A stretch of DNA of 64,000 nucleotides, from contig NZ_CP184830.1 in assembly GCF_049275935.1 (NCBI RefSeq), positions 682,001 to 746,000 of the forward strand, given 5' to 3'. A program made the translations under genes and the position numbers. Positions 1 to 8,822 of this stretch are shown one piece after another. Every line of letters starts with the position of its first letter. Within the stretch, counting starts at the first letter, position 1. Source of the DNA: Endozoicomonas_A sp049275935 (GTDB lineage Bacteria > Pseudomonadota > Gammaproteobacteria > Pseudomonadales > Endozoicomonadaceae). Below the pieces are notes generated by a model that worked only from the letters and a program-made list of their open reading frames with translations, had not been told where the DNA came from and did not search any database.

Positions 1-1205
1 GCAAAGCCATCTTCCCGCTCTCTGGACTTTTTAAGACTGTCAGCACCCAGCTCTTTTTTCCAGGTCGTCACCATCGGAGCAAATAATCGGATGAGCGCTT
101 CTCCCATCGCTTCCATGAACAGGTCTGACTTCACCCCTCTCTCTTCCGTTTCCAAGCCATCAAACGAGCATTGAATAACATCACCCAGATGCCTTTTTGC
201 ATCCGATCCTGATGTCTCTGCATAGAGAGCTCCAAAGGCCTCAGAGCATTTTTTGTAGGCGCTGAAAGTCTCTGTCTTTCTACAGGTCAACAAGTGGTTC
301 AATGGCTCGGCAAGGGGTTCGCCAATGCAAACACGACAGCTCCCCTTCGTTTTGATGGGGCCAACCGCTTTATCTTCTTCCAGGGAAAAGCAATCGGCAG
401 AGATTTCGGGTACTTCCAGCTCCAGCTGCCCCTTCTCAAAACAGAAACGACTGGTATTAAGGACCAGATTTTTAACCTGAAAGTCATAACGGTCAGGATC
501 GGTCACTTTCACATCACCCAAACACATTTCAAACACCTTTCCCCGATGCTTGTCCTTCTTGTTTCTTTTAAAAACATCTTTCATTAGCGCAAGGGCTTGG
601 ATACCGGTTGAAATATTCTCTTGCAGCACCTTCATACTCTGCTCAAGTTTTCTTTTACTGACTGGCAGCGACTGCTCATAAGAACGCACCTGTTCAGCGG
701 ATCTTGTTAAATAAGCCTTTTTGAGAACCAGCTGTGCCTTTATGCTCAGTTGCTTTTTAACCAGAATACTGTAGTGATCAATCTGCTCAGGCGTCAGAAC
801 CTTGATACTTTTGCGTAGCCTTTGCAGTGACTCCTCAGCAAGCTTCAGACTGTGCTCCAAGTCTTCGATATCCCGCTTAAATGACTCCTGATTCTCAAGC
901 TCATAATTGATTAAATTGCGAAACTCTTTCTGAGTAGCACCGGCAACCGATGAAATCGCAGAGCTGAAAAAAGAGATAAAACTGGACGACAGTGAACTGA
1001 GCGCACGGGTCAACAGGCCGGGTTTAACCGGGACTGTCTCTATCCCCCTTTCAGCCAGTGATCGGAAAGGTTGATATTCTGAACGAGACAGGATCTGTTT
1101 GCGGGTTGTCTCTTCCTTGCGAACCCCCTGAACCTCATTATCCAAGTCCGAAGACGGAGGCAGATGCAGGGGCTTTCTGCCGGTTACTTTATTGCCTAAT
1201 TTCAT
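1..1205 (-). CDS. Large coiled-coil protein, function unknown (C-terminus outside window)
   Basis: An open frame runs from an ATG at 1205 to the window edge without a stop, giving about 401 residues of a longer protein. I do not recognise a named family. Residues 1-60 are polar, followed by a short hydrophobic Ser/Ala-rich stretch. A long Leu/Lys/Glu-rich segment (about residues 85-215) has heptad character and is probably coiled coil. After it comes a beta-rich region with the pattern LGDVKV...FQVKNLVL...LELEVPEISAD. The same order, coiled coil then an LG-x-L...VQNI...LVLDIADIRAD segment, is seen in the protein at 4656-7709, so the two are paralogues. It is transcribed divergently from the acylase pseudogene at 1427. 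No lipobox or clear signal peptide is visible. Confidence 0.8.
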   Translation of the reverse strand, partial: MKLGNKVTGRKPLHLPPSSDLDNEVQGVRKEETTRKQILSRSEYQPFRSLAERGIETVPVKPGLLTRALSSLSSSFISFFSSAISSVAGATQKEFRNLINYELENQESFKRDIEDLEHSLKLAEESLQRLRKSIKVLTPEQIDHYSILVKKQLSIKAQLVLKKAYLTRSAEQVRSYEQSLPVSKRKLEQSMKVLQENISTGIQALALMKDVFKRNKKDKHRGKVFEMCLGDVKVTDPDRYDFQVKNLVLNTSRFCFEKGQLELEVPEISADCFSLEEDKAVGPIKTKGSCRVCIGEPLAEPLNHLLTCRKTETFSAYKKCSEAFGALYAETSGSDAKRHLGDVIQCSFDGLETEERGVKSDLFMEAMGEALIRLFAPMVTTWKKELGADSLKKSREREDGF

Positions 1206-1346
1206 TACCTTTTATTAACCATTTCCCTGGTAGACGAGTGTCTGAAACACTGGTTTAATACGCCTGCAACGTTAGTGTAACAATTTAAAAAGCCTGACAT
1301 GCACAGACTCAGCTCAACGACCGATTGCGGCGGGTCTGCATGTTTT

Positions 1347-1362
1347 CGCTAACGTGTTAGCG
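1347..1362. promoter_or_regulatory. Inverted repeat CGCTAAC-gt-GTTAGCG between divergent genes
   Basis: A perfect 7-bp inverted repeat with a 2-bp spacer lies in the 220-bp region between the coiled-coil gene (start 1205, minus) and the acylase pseudogene (start 1427, plus). The symmetry and position suit a dimeric repressor operator, but the cognate regulator is not identifiable from this window. Confidence 0.35.
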
Positions 1363-1469
1363 TGGTTGCACATCGCCAAAAGTGATGCAGCAAGATGTAA
1401 AAATAACAAGAGACAATAATAATAATATGCAATTTCACAAACTTAAGTTGGCTATTGGAGTTGCGCTAG

Positions 1470-1675
1470 CAGCCTGTCGGACTTAAGCGTCCGTAGCGAG
1501 GATTGCAAGAAATTGAGGATAAAAATCTCTGTTTCTGAGGAGAATAGCGAGCTATTTGACGAAGAAACAGAGATTTTTAGACCAATTTATTGCAACCGCA
1601 CGACTGCATGGATGCAGGAGCTAGAGCAACGCAGGAGCAGTTGCCGCGTAGGACAGTCTTAAGTCCGACAGGCTG
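1470..1675. mobile_element. MITE copy 1 (CTAG-targeting, variant with GTCGGACTTAAG ends)
   Basis: This 206-bp element is bounded by CTAG on both sides (1466-1469 and 1676-1679). Its termini are inverted repeats of CAGCCTGTCGGACTTAAG. The inner part shares blocks with copies 2-5, such as GAGGAGAATAGCGAGC and CGTAGCGAGGA, and most of the left half is complementary to the right half. No ORF is present, so it is non-autonomous. It sits inside the acylase signal-peptide coding sequence. Confidence 0.8.
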
Positions 1676-1679
1676 CTAG

Positions 1680-1838
1680 GAGCCTGACCGAGAATAGACT
1701 ACCCTACTGCGGCGGCAGCAAATTGGTCTGAAAATCCGCTTTTGTTCGTCAAATAGCTCGCTATTCTCCTCACAAAACCGAATTTTCATCCTCAATTTTC
1801 TGCCGTCCTCGCTACGGGCGCTATTCTCGGTCAGGCTC
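1680..1838. mobile_element. MITE copy 2 (159 bp, CTAG-flanked)
   Basis: The element is flanked by CTAG at 1676-1679 and 1839-1842, with terminal inverted repeats GAGCCTGACCGAGAATAG. It is almost entirely palindromic, so a transcript would fold into a single long imperfect hairpin. It is nearly identical to copy 3 and to the reverse complement of copy 4 at 30752-30910. Confidence 0.85.
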
Positions 1839-1842
1839 CTAG

Positions 1843-2001
1843 GAGGCTGACCGAGAATAGACTGCCCTACTGCGGCGGCAGCAAATTGGTCTGAAAATCC
1901 GCTTTTGTTCGTCAAATAGCTCGCTATTCTCCTCACAAAACCGAATTTTCATCCTCAATTTTCTGCCGTCCTCGCTACGGGCGCTATTCTCGGTCAGCCT
2001 C
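1843..2001. mobile_element. MITE copy 3 (159 bp, CTAG-flanked)
   Basis: The element is flanked by CTAG at 1839-1842 and 2002-2005 and is a near-exact copy of the 159-bp element immediately upstream. Its ends read GAGGCTGACCGAGAATAG and the reverse complement, a compensated single change at both ends relative to copy 2. That symmetry suggests the ends are matched by function or by gene conversion. Confidence 0.85.
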
Positions 2002-3680
2002 CTAGGCACGTTATTGGCTGGCTGCGGAGGTGGCTCAAATGATGAAGATGTCTTTGAGCCAGTATCAACACTAGTGGCGTTCGCGCCAGTGGGGGAAACT
2101 ACAAGCCACAGTCAGACGCACCACATACGGGGTGCCTCATATTCGGGCCGATAACCTTGAGAGCCTGGCGTACGGTAGTGGTTATGTGCAGGCACAAGAC
2201 AACCTGTGTATTTTGGCCGACGGATTCGTGAAGGCAAATTCCCAACGCTCACAATATTTTGGCCCCCACACGTTAGATTTCACAAACGGTGTACCACTTG
2301 CGGAAGACAACGCCAACATTATTTCTGACTTTGCCTACAAGGCCATGAGAATCCGCGAGCTTGCCGAACAAAAGCTACCGCAAATGAGTGATAACGCAAA
2401 AGCCTTGATAAGCGGTTTTGTTGAAGGCTACAACCAATACGTGCAAGAGGTGAACCAGGGCGATGACCCAGACGCAGAGCCGTTTTGTGCCGGGCACCCC
2501 TGGCTGCAACCTATCACAGATGTGGACTACCTCACTTATTTATTCTCCGTCACAGCGCTACCAGGGGCCGCTAACTTCCTGGATTTAATTTTCTATGCCA
2601 ACCCTGGCGATGGCGATGAATACTTACCGCGTCCGGCGAGCACCAGCTCAAGCGTGACGGCTTTTAACCAGAGCTTAAAGCAGCAGTTAGCAACCAGTAT
2701 GGCGCAGATCACCACACCTGAGCCTGACGCCCGCTGTTAGAGGCACCGCCAGGATCGGCCCCTTTTGGCTGGGACGATGGCAAAGCCTTTATGATCCAGG
2801 ATGTGAATATGGGCAACACAGACCCTATTGATCACTGGCTGGCGATGAACCGCGCTACCAATTTAAAAGAGTTCCAACAAACCTTTGTCGATTATGATGG
2901 CTTGATTTTTAACAACACCATGTATGCCGACAAAGAGGGCAACGCTCTTTATATTGATGACTCTGCAGTCCCCGGGCTTTCTGAGGCGGCAGTGGCGACA
3001 CTGCGCACCTCACCAGAGTTAAATGCCCTGCGTGAACAGGCGGGCTTTACCGTACTGCCAGGTGATAACTCATTCTTTGCCTTTGATGGTCCAACGCCCT
3101 ACGAGCGCTCACCCAAGTTGCTGCGCAGTGATTTTGTGCAAAACTCTAATGACTCACATTGGTCAACTAACCTTGCCCAGCCACTGGAAAATTTCTCACC
3201 TATGTAAGGGGAAGAGCGTGGTCAACTTCGGTTACGTACCCGAATGGGACTTAAGCTTATGGAGGATGCTGCCGGTAGTGATGGCAAGTTTAACCTTGAT
3301 GAACTGTCGAACATGCTGACAAACAACCGCGCTTATTTACCAGAACTCGTGCTGCCTGAACTGCTGGCTCAATGTGATGCTCAGGGTGATACCCCGGTTA
3401 CAATCTCTGCAGGCTTGTCGGTAGACATTCGCCCGGCGTGCAGCGCTCTGGCGAATTGGAACGGTGCACAAAACAACGACAGTATTGGCGGTGCGCTAAT
3501 CCGGGAATTTGCCCATGAGTTTGACCAGAGCACTATGTTTACTGTGCCGTTTGATCCAGCTAATGCGGCAACAACACCTAACACTCTGGCAACCGATGGC
3601 AGTGTGCTGGTTGCGCTTGCCAAAGCCAGTGCCAATCTGGGCCAGGCGGGTTTTGCACCTGATGAGGTACTTGCTGACAC

Positions 3681-3985
3681 TCCCCGCCCTATTGGGCGAG
3701 GGTTCTTGATCGCTCAAGAACGTTTCTGTTTCATAGTTCGTTGCTCAGGGAATAGGCTTGGTTATCGCATAAAAGTTCCACAGTGGGAGCTTTTACGATG
3801 GCGAATCAACCCATGCTCCCCAAGTCTCACACAAACTCCGCAGACTTAACGTTCCGTCTGCCCGACGGTAGGTCTACAAGAGACAGGACAAAAGGTAGCA
3901 GTTTACCTACAAACACTCAACCGGAACGTTCTACGCGTTCCCGCCTTATATCCCCGCCCGCATTGAGCGAGGCTTTACGGCGAAA
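3681..3985. mobile_element. About 305-bp insert with hairpin ends, IS200/IS605-like non-autonomous element (tentative)
   Basis: Acylase-like sequence resumes in register if about 305 bp are removed here: ...GAGGTACTTGCTGACAC is followed by TGGTAAGGTTCAG. The left end contains two hairpins, CCCCGCCCTATTGGGCGAG and GTTCTTGATCGCTCAAGAAC. The right end contains a CCCGCCCGCATTGAGCGAGG-type structure followed by TTTACGGC. Subterminal hairpins without long terminal inverted repeats are typical of IS200/IS605-type elements. No transposase is encoded, and exact ends are uncertain by a few bases. Confidence 0.45.
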
Positions 3986-4456
3986 CTGGTAAGGTTCAGT
4001 TTGTTGAGCGCTCCCTGCCAAATGGATCGCCATCGGGGCTGAGATTTCCCTGGCCCGGTTCTCATAACCAGGAAGGCGGCTTCAACGTGTTCTCAACCAG
4101 TTTAACGGGTGATGACACCATTATTCCGCAGCACACCTATCCGGGGATTACAGATGTCGTCAGTGGTGACACCTTACCTTCCGGGTTAACCGCCGAGGGA
4201 TATCCTATTCGTAATGGCTCAAGCTGGATGTATGTGGTGAGCTTTACGGATTCCGGCCCGAAGGCTAAAGGCATATTAACCTACTCACAAACGAACAATA
4301 TGTTGCGCCCTGAGTATAAAGATCAAACTGAGCTTTACTCATCAGGCCAGGGGCTCAGACCTCTCCTTTATACTGAAGATGAGATTGCCTTGGGCTTGGT
4401 ATCGACATTGGAGTTAAACACCCAAAAGCAGTGAGGCTTAACTGCACCTGCCAAAA

Positions 4457-4484
4457 ACGCTCAAGGCTGGCTTGAGCGTTTTTT
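4457..4484 (+). terminator. Rho-independent terminator after the acylase pseudogene
   Basis: A perfect 9-bp stem (ACGCTCAAG / CTTGAGCGT) with a GCTGG loop is followed by a T-run, 22 bp after the pseudogene stop codon. Confidence 0.85.
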
Positions 4485-4655
4485 GTTGGCCTAATGTCTG
4501 TTCAGTTATACGACCAACCCATCTCAGTTGTCTGGTGCGACACTCTGAGGAATGCCTTCACTTGATTTTCACTCACCCATTCTACAAACCAGTTAGTCAG
4601 GTTTGCCATATATCCCAGCGCTTTCTGCTCTGCCCCGCGATCCGGACTCCCGGCA

Positions 4656-7600
4656 TCAGACAGGCCTAACCCGAGACTTTTGAACAAGATTCAAACGCTT
4701 CTGCTGCTCAACACGGTCCAGCTCCAGCTGATACTGCTGCTTCCTGAGCCTGCGATTAACCAGAGAAGTCGCCAACCAGACAGCCGGGTTTAAGGAAGTT
4801 CGCTTCTTCAATTGAACAAAAGGTGACTGCAGTTGCAATTCTGAACTTTTTCGGTCAATCGGCAGAGTTACCTTTACAGCCACCTCTTTTTTGCCGAGGA
4901 AAAAGCCCATCCACCAGGACAGCTTTTTCATCAAACTCCGAGGAGCAATACGCATTTCAAAATCAGCGACTCTTTTTCCTTTTTCTGTCCGGAACCTTGG
5001 ATTAATCACTCCGATGCACTCGTCCAGGTCTTTGAACTTTAAACCTTCTGGTGGTTTTTCTACGGCTGGTTTAACTGAGGCCCGGGACAGGGGCCGATTG
5101 GTCGCTGCGTTTGCCACTTCGGACGGCTTGACTTCTTCGGGTAACGATGAAGAGGATGGAGTAACTGCCTGGGTTTTTCGAGAATTCACCAGGATTGACT
5201 CAAGCCTTTCCGGCTCAGCGACGGAAGCATCCACCGTTACATTCCGGGGAGACTCAGGATTTACCGCCGCTGTGCCTGTTGAAGTGTTTAAGACAGGTTC
5301 AGACTCTGAGATCTCAGCATTCGGGGTTGTATTCTCTTGTGGCTCTGTCTCTGAAACAGGGGTCGCCACTTCCGAACTCTGAGTGACCTCTTGCTCCGGC
5401 AGTGGGGAAGTCCGCAGTATTGGTAGCTCTTGTCCAGAGAATGGCAAGACCAGATGTTCCAGTTTTTCAGGTGCAAAAACAGCACTGTCAGCAAAAACAC
5501 CTTCCTCACAAAGCTTCCAGACTTTCTGCTGAGACTCTTTGGTTAAACCTGCCGATGCCAGTGCTGACGCCATAGCCTCGGCATCAACATTTGCCGAGAG
5601 AAGTTCTCCGGTTTTCTCGACAAACGTCTGCCTGTGCTGCTGATACGGGCTGGCTTCCTCTCCTGAGAAAGCCACCTCTCCCTCGCGGGTCAGGCAGGCA
5701 ACCTTCCCCAGATCAATCTCTAAATAATCGGAGGTTTTAGTCCCACCCGAGTGCTTCTTTTTCTCCACCTCCCTGTAAATGGGCAGAACGACTTTTTTCA
5801 GCGTTTTGGAGTCCACTGGAAACTTCAGCTGCAACAGTTCCTTCACCAGAGGTCCAAAGGGTGGCTGAATTTTGATCGATGCACCTCTAACGATGACCGG
5901 TACCGACTTTTTCTCTCCCGTCACTTCATTCTGAAGAGTGATATGGCTGGCCATTTCCGGAATAGTCAGCTCCGCGGCACCGGATGGACTGAAAGAAAAA
6001 TCAGACGCGTTGACCTTAAGCTGGCTCAATTCAACAGAACTGGTATCCGATACGGGAATCTTCATTCCCGGAATAGCAATATGCTTTTGTCTGCCTGTCT
6101 GGCTGCCATTAGCCACAGCTGCCAGCCCGTAGACCAGATCGATCATCCCCCGGTTCATATCAAATGACGAGTCAATATTCTTTGATCGTTGTTGCTGTAC
6201 GCTTCTTAACTGTTTGCTGTGGGTTAACTCACGGATTTTGACTTCTCTCAGTTCCGCTACCTCTTTCAGAGCTTTGGTCGCTTGAAGACTCAACTGTTGA
6301 CAGTGGTCTTTTGTTTCACCCCCAGGCAGGCTTTCTATATCTTTCAGCAGTTGATGAAGATCGTCTTTGCGCTCTTTTTCTTCTTTATCCAAACTTTCGC
6401 AAACCGCTTCCAACCCTTTAAGCTTCCATTGCTTCTCAAGATCCAGTGCAACAAGAGGAAGTTCGGGGCTTCCCGACGTGAACGGGATCATCAAATCAAG
6501 CAGCGAATGAGCAAACGAAGCGTCTTGCAGCGCCAGGGTTTGTCCATCTTTTTTTTCTAACTGAAGGCTTTTAATCGACACTTCCGCCATATCAGCCACA
6601 TCAGCAGGCTTCAGCACTTTGCTCATGGCATTAATATGTATGGGAGCTTTCGCGATGTTCTCGGTCAACACCTTGTGCAAGTGTTTACTGGCCGGTGGCT
6701 TCAGTTTGATACTGATTCCTCCGGACAAAGTCATTGGCTCAACCTCGCCACTGGCTCCCATTGACGATAAGTCTGCCCTGATATCGGCAATATCCAGCAC
6801 CAGCTCTTGCGTGGGAGACATATAACACTGCTCAATAAAGACACCGATGTTTTGTACCTTCAGCTCAGCACCTGAGGACAGTGTGGTCGATAGATTCCCC
6901 AGGTCGAGGTGATAAACCTTGCCAGCAGCCAGCTCTTTTTCGGACTTTCCAAAGACCTGTTGAAGCCCATGTATCAGTTTAAGTCCGGGACCCATTTGCT
7001 TTTCGATCAACGTCAGGAAGTCCTGTGTCTCTTTCCTGATCGTCGTATCCCAAACTTTCAGGAGAGGCTTCGTCTCCTCTATCTCATTTAAGTTTCGCTC
7101 TAGCCTGCTCAGCTGAGCTCTTAATTCAAAAAGCCTTTTTTGGAGTTTTGAAAATTTATCCTGCTTTTTAGTTTCCAGACGGGGAAGCTTTTTTCTCAAT
7201 CCCTTCAGCTCAGTCTGAATGGATTTCATCTCATACTGTAATTTCTTCAGTTTCTTTTTGTTCTCGTTGGCAAACTGTTCATTTCTCTTTAAATTATCAT
7301 CGGCCCTGTTGCCAGTCTTACCGACTCCGGCTCGGATAAACTTCATCGCTAACTTGGAAAATCCTGTCAGGAGGGTGGCCCAGAAGCCTCCCTCCACATT
7401 CTCAATGACAACATCCCGTTTGTGGATAGGCACATATTGGAGGTGCAGACCTGCTTCCCCCTGCAATAGCGAGTCGGTGGTTTCGTCAACAGAGACATCC
7501 CGAGGCCCCATTTTAGCCTTGTATGGTTGAGTAGAAGGTATCGATTGATTTTGAACTGTTTGCTGCCTGCCCCCCGGGCCATTAACAGGTAGATTGGAGC

Positions 7601-7709
7601 CACCAGTTGTCATATCATCATCCATGCTCAGAGAGTTTTTTTTTATATCGCCACTTTGCCACTGAGCTTGAAACAGACCATCTCGCCACGACTTTGATGA
7701 ATTAGCCAT
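4656..7709 (-). CDS. Large coiled-coil / repeated beta-domain protein, function unknown
   Basis: The protein has about 1017 residues from an ATG at 7709, which is preceded by a GGTGG ribosome-binding site. A GTG 27 bp upstream is less likely. No family is recognised. After a polar N-terminus of about 90 residues there is a short region near residues 100-125 and a strongly Lys/Glu/Leu-rich coiled coil (about 130-240). At least two beta-rich modules then alternate short amphipathic strands (LDLGNL...LKVQNI...LVLDIADIRADL near 265-320, and IPGMKIPV...LSQLKV...ELTIPEM near 540-610). A Ser/Thr/Pro/Glu-rich low-complexity stretch (about 770-870) precedes a basic C-terminal domain with a WWMGFFLG hydrophobic patch. 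It is a paralogue of the truncated protein at 1-1205. It lies downstream of the WD40-like gene on the same strand, 187 bp away. No signal peptide is visible, so if it reaches a host it would need a dedicated secretion system. Confidence 0.85.
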   Translation of the reverse strand: MANSSKSWRDGLFQAQWQSGDIKKNSLSMDDDMTTGGSNLPVNGPGGRQQTVQNQSIPSTQPYKAKMGPRDVSVDETTDSLLQGEAGLHLQYVPIHKRDVVIENVEGGFWATLLTGFSKLAMKFIRAGVGKTGNRADDNLKRNEQFANENKKKLKKLQYEMKSIQTELKGLRKKLPRLETKKQDKFSKLQKRLFELRAQLSRLERNLNEIEETKPLLKVWDTTIRKETQDFLTLIEKQMGPGLKLIHGLQQVFGKSEKELAAGKVYHLDLGNLSTTLSSGAELKVQNIGVFIEQCYMSPTQELVLDIADIRADLSSMGASGEVEPMTLSGGISIKLKPPASKHLHKVLTENIAKAPIHINAMSKVLKPADVADMAEVSIKSLQLEKKDGQTLALQDASFAHSLLDLMIPFTSGSPELPLVALDLEKQWKLKGLEAVCESLDKEEKERKDDLHQLLKDIESLPGGETKDHCQQLSLQATKALKEVAELREVKIRELTHSKQLRSVQQQRSKNIDSSFDMNRGMIDLVYGLAAVANGSQTGRQKHIAIPGMKIPVSDTSSVELSQLKVNASDFSFSPSGAAELTIPEMASHITLQNEVTGEKKSVPVIVRGASIKIQPPFGPLVKELLQLKFPVDSKTLKKVVLPIYREVEKKKHSGGTKTSDYLEIDLGKVACLTREGEVAFSGEEASPYQQHRQTFVEKTGELLSANVDAEAMASALASAGLTKESQQKVWKLCEEGVFADSAVFAPEKLEHLVLPFSGQELPILRTSPLPEQEVTQSSEVATPVSETEPQENTTPNAEISESEPVLNTSTGTAAVNPESPRNVTVDASVAEPERLESILVNSRKTQAVTPSSSSLPEEVKPSEVANAATNRPLSRASVKPAVEKPPEGLKFKDLDECIGVINPRFRTEKGKRVADFEMRIAPRSLMKKLSWWMGFFLGKKEVAVKVTLPIDRKSSELQLQSPFVQLKKRTSLNPAVWLATSLVNRRLRKQQYQLELDRVEQQKRLNLVQKSRVRPV

Positions 7710-7896
7710 GACCCACCAACAGAGTCTCTGGAGCACAAACAGTTAAGAGCAGGTAATTGCGGCAGGTTCTGGGAGTTTGTCAGTGGCGTCAAAGTACCAG
7801 AGTACATCACTGCCCACTCGGCGGGTTGCGTTAATTAAGGTGAGTTGTCAAGAACTGTTGCCTGACACCATGAGTGAGCGCAGGCAATCAATCATT

Positions 7897-8541
7897 TCAC
7901 TTCAGCTCAGTGACTTGCCTCGTTCCATTCTCACTCCTGGTCACCAGGCGGAAGCCATCGTCGATGAAGTCTACGAAATTGACCGGCCCATCATGTTGAA
8001 CGGTGGTTTTTTCTACCCATGATCCGTCGACCATCTTGTCACAGACTTTTACCGTGTGATCGTCACTGGCAGTCACCATATGCATTTCATCAGCGCTGAA
8101 GGTTGCTAATGTGATCGGCCCGTCATGGGAAATGGCAGTTTTGGTTACCCATGCTCCGTCGGCCCCCAGGTCATGAATTCCCGCCATGTGATCGTCGCTG
8201 ACAGTGACCACATGGAGCTTATCGCCGCTTAAGGTGGCTGAGTTGATATGACCTTTTGAGGCAATGCTAGCCTCTTTTGCAAATGACCCATCGGCCTTCC
8301 GATTGTAGATATTCGCTATGCCATCGGTATTGATGGTCACCACACGGCGGTCACTGGCCCTGTCACCTTGAAGCTGGGAGCCTGCCTGTTGTAAACCTTG
8401 ATGACTTAAAAGTTCACCCTGGTCAGCTTTAGTAATAACCCATCCGAAACCAGCACCTGTTTGTTTGCTCTGTGGCTGAACAGGTTTTGTCAAGTCTGAG
8501 GCTGAAGCCCCACCAGCGGCGGGTGTATTTACGTTATTCAT
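7897..8541 (-). CDS. WD40-repeat-like protein (about 3-4 blades)
   Basis: The protein has 214 residues, with a good AAGGAAC ribosome-binding site before the ATG. The N-terminal 70 residues are Ala/Gln-rich and polar. From about residue 75 there are repeats of roughly 40 residues with the pattern H-x-I/V-x-x-A-T-F/L-S-x-D-x-x-H-V/M-V-T-x-S-D-D-H, then a DGSW-K-T strand. This is the GH...SxDD pattern of WD40 blades, with Trp of the terminal WD mostly replaced. Known WD40 propellers usually need seven blades, so this is either a fragment, an oligomerising short form or a partner-binding adaptor. WD40 proteins of this DGSW type are eukaryote-like. There is no signal peptide. Confidence 0.65.
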   Translation of the reverse strand: MNNVNTPAAGGASASDLTKPVQPQSKQTGAGFGWVITKADQGELLSHQGLQQAGSQLQGDRASDRRVVTINTDGIANIYNRKADGSFAKEASIASKGHINSATLSGDKLHVVTVSDDHMAGIHDLGADGAWVTKTAISHDGPITLATFSADEMHMVTASDDHTVKVCDKMVDGSWVEKTTVQHDGPVNFVDFIDDGFRLVTRSENGTRQVTELK

Positions 8542-8822
8542 ATAAAGTTCCTTTCATTAAGTTAATTTTATCCTTGATTGCAAGGATATTGATTTGAAGA
8601 TCATCCAACATTGATGTCCTTCGGTAACTCAGAGTTGCCTTCAGGATAAAAGTTCATAACATTGATGTAAGCGCAACTAACAAGAAGACAGGACGCTGAT
8701 GATCTGCTTAAAAAACGTGAGTTCGACGCAAAAAAAAGACAAGGAAACCCCTTTGATTAAACTATCTTTTATAAGACGCTATACTTCCATCGCGCCTTAC
8801 TCGCCACAAAGAGCGCTTTTTT

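Larger units (their letters stand above)
1427..4434 (+). pseudogene. Penicillin-acylase-family (AHL acylase-like, S45) lipoprotein pseudogene
   Basis: The original ATG is at 1427. With three MITEs at 1470-2001 removed and one CTAG kept, the frame reads through a complete signal peptide with lipobox LLAGC. Recognisable acylase segments follow in several frames: the YGVPHIRAD and YVQAQDN motifs near 2125-2200, a beta-subunit stretch near 2790-3207 ending in NSNDSHW, then a region with RTRMGLKLMEDA character (about 3215-3680), and the C-terminus at 4000-4434. The gene is dead for several reasons: MITEs in the signal peptide, at least one frameshift near 2100, a deletion at about 2740-2760 that removes the region expected to hold the catalytic beta-chain N-terminal Ser, another frameshift near 3207-3240, and an insert at about 3681-3985. 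The intact relatives are Ntn-hydrolases that cleave acyl-homoserine lactones or related amides in the periplasm. Confidence 0.88.

Noticed and set aside
1676..1936. 86-codon minus-strand ORF in the MITE cluster
   Set aside because: It spans two MITE copies and merely translates the repeat.
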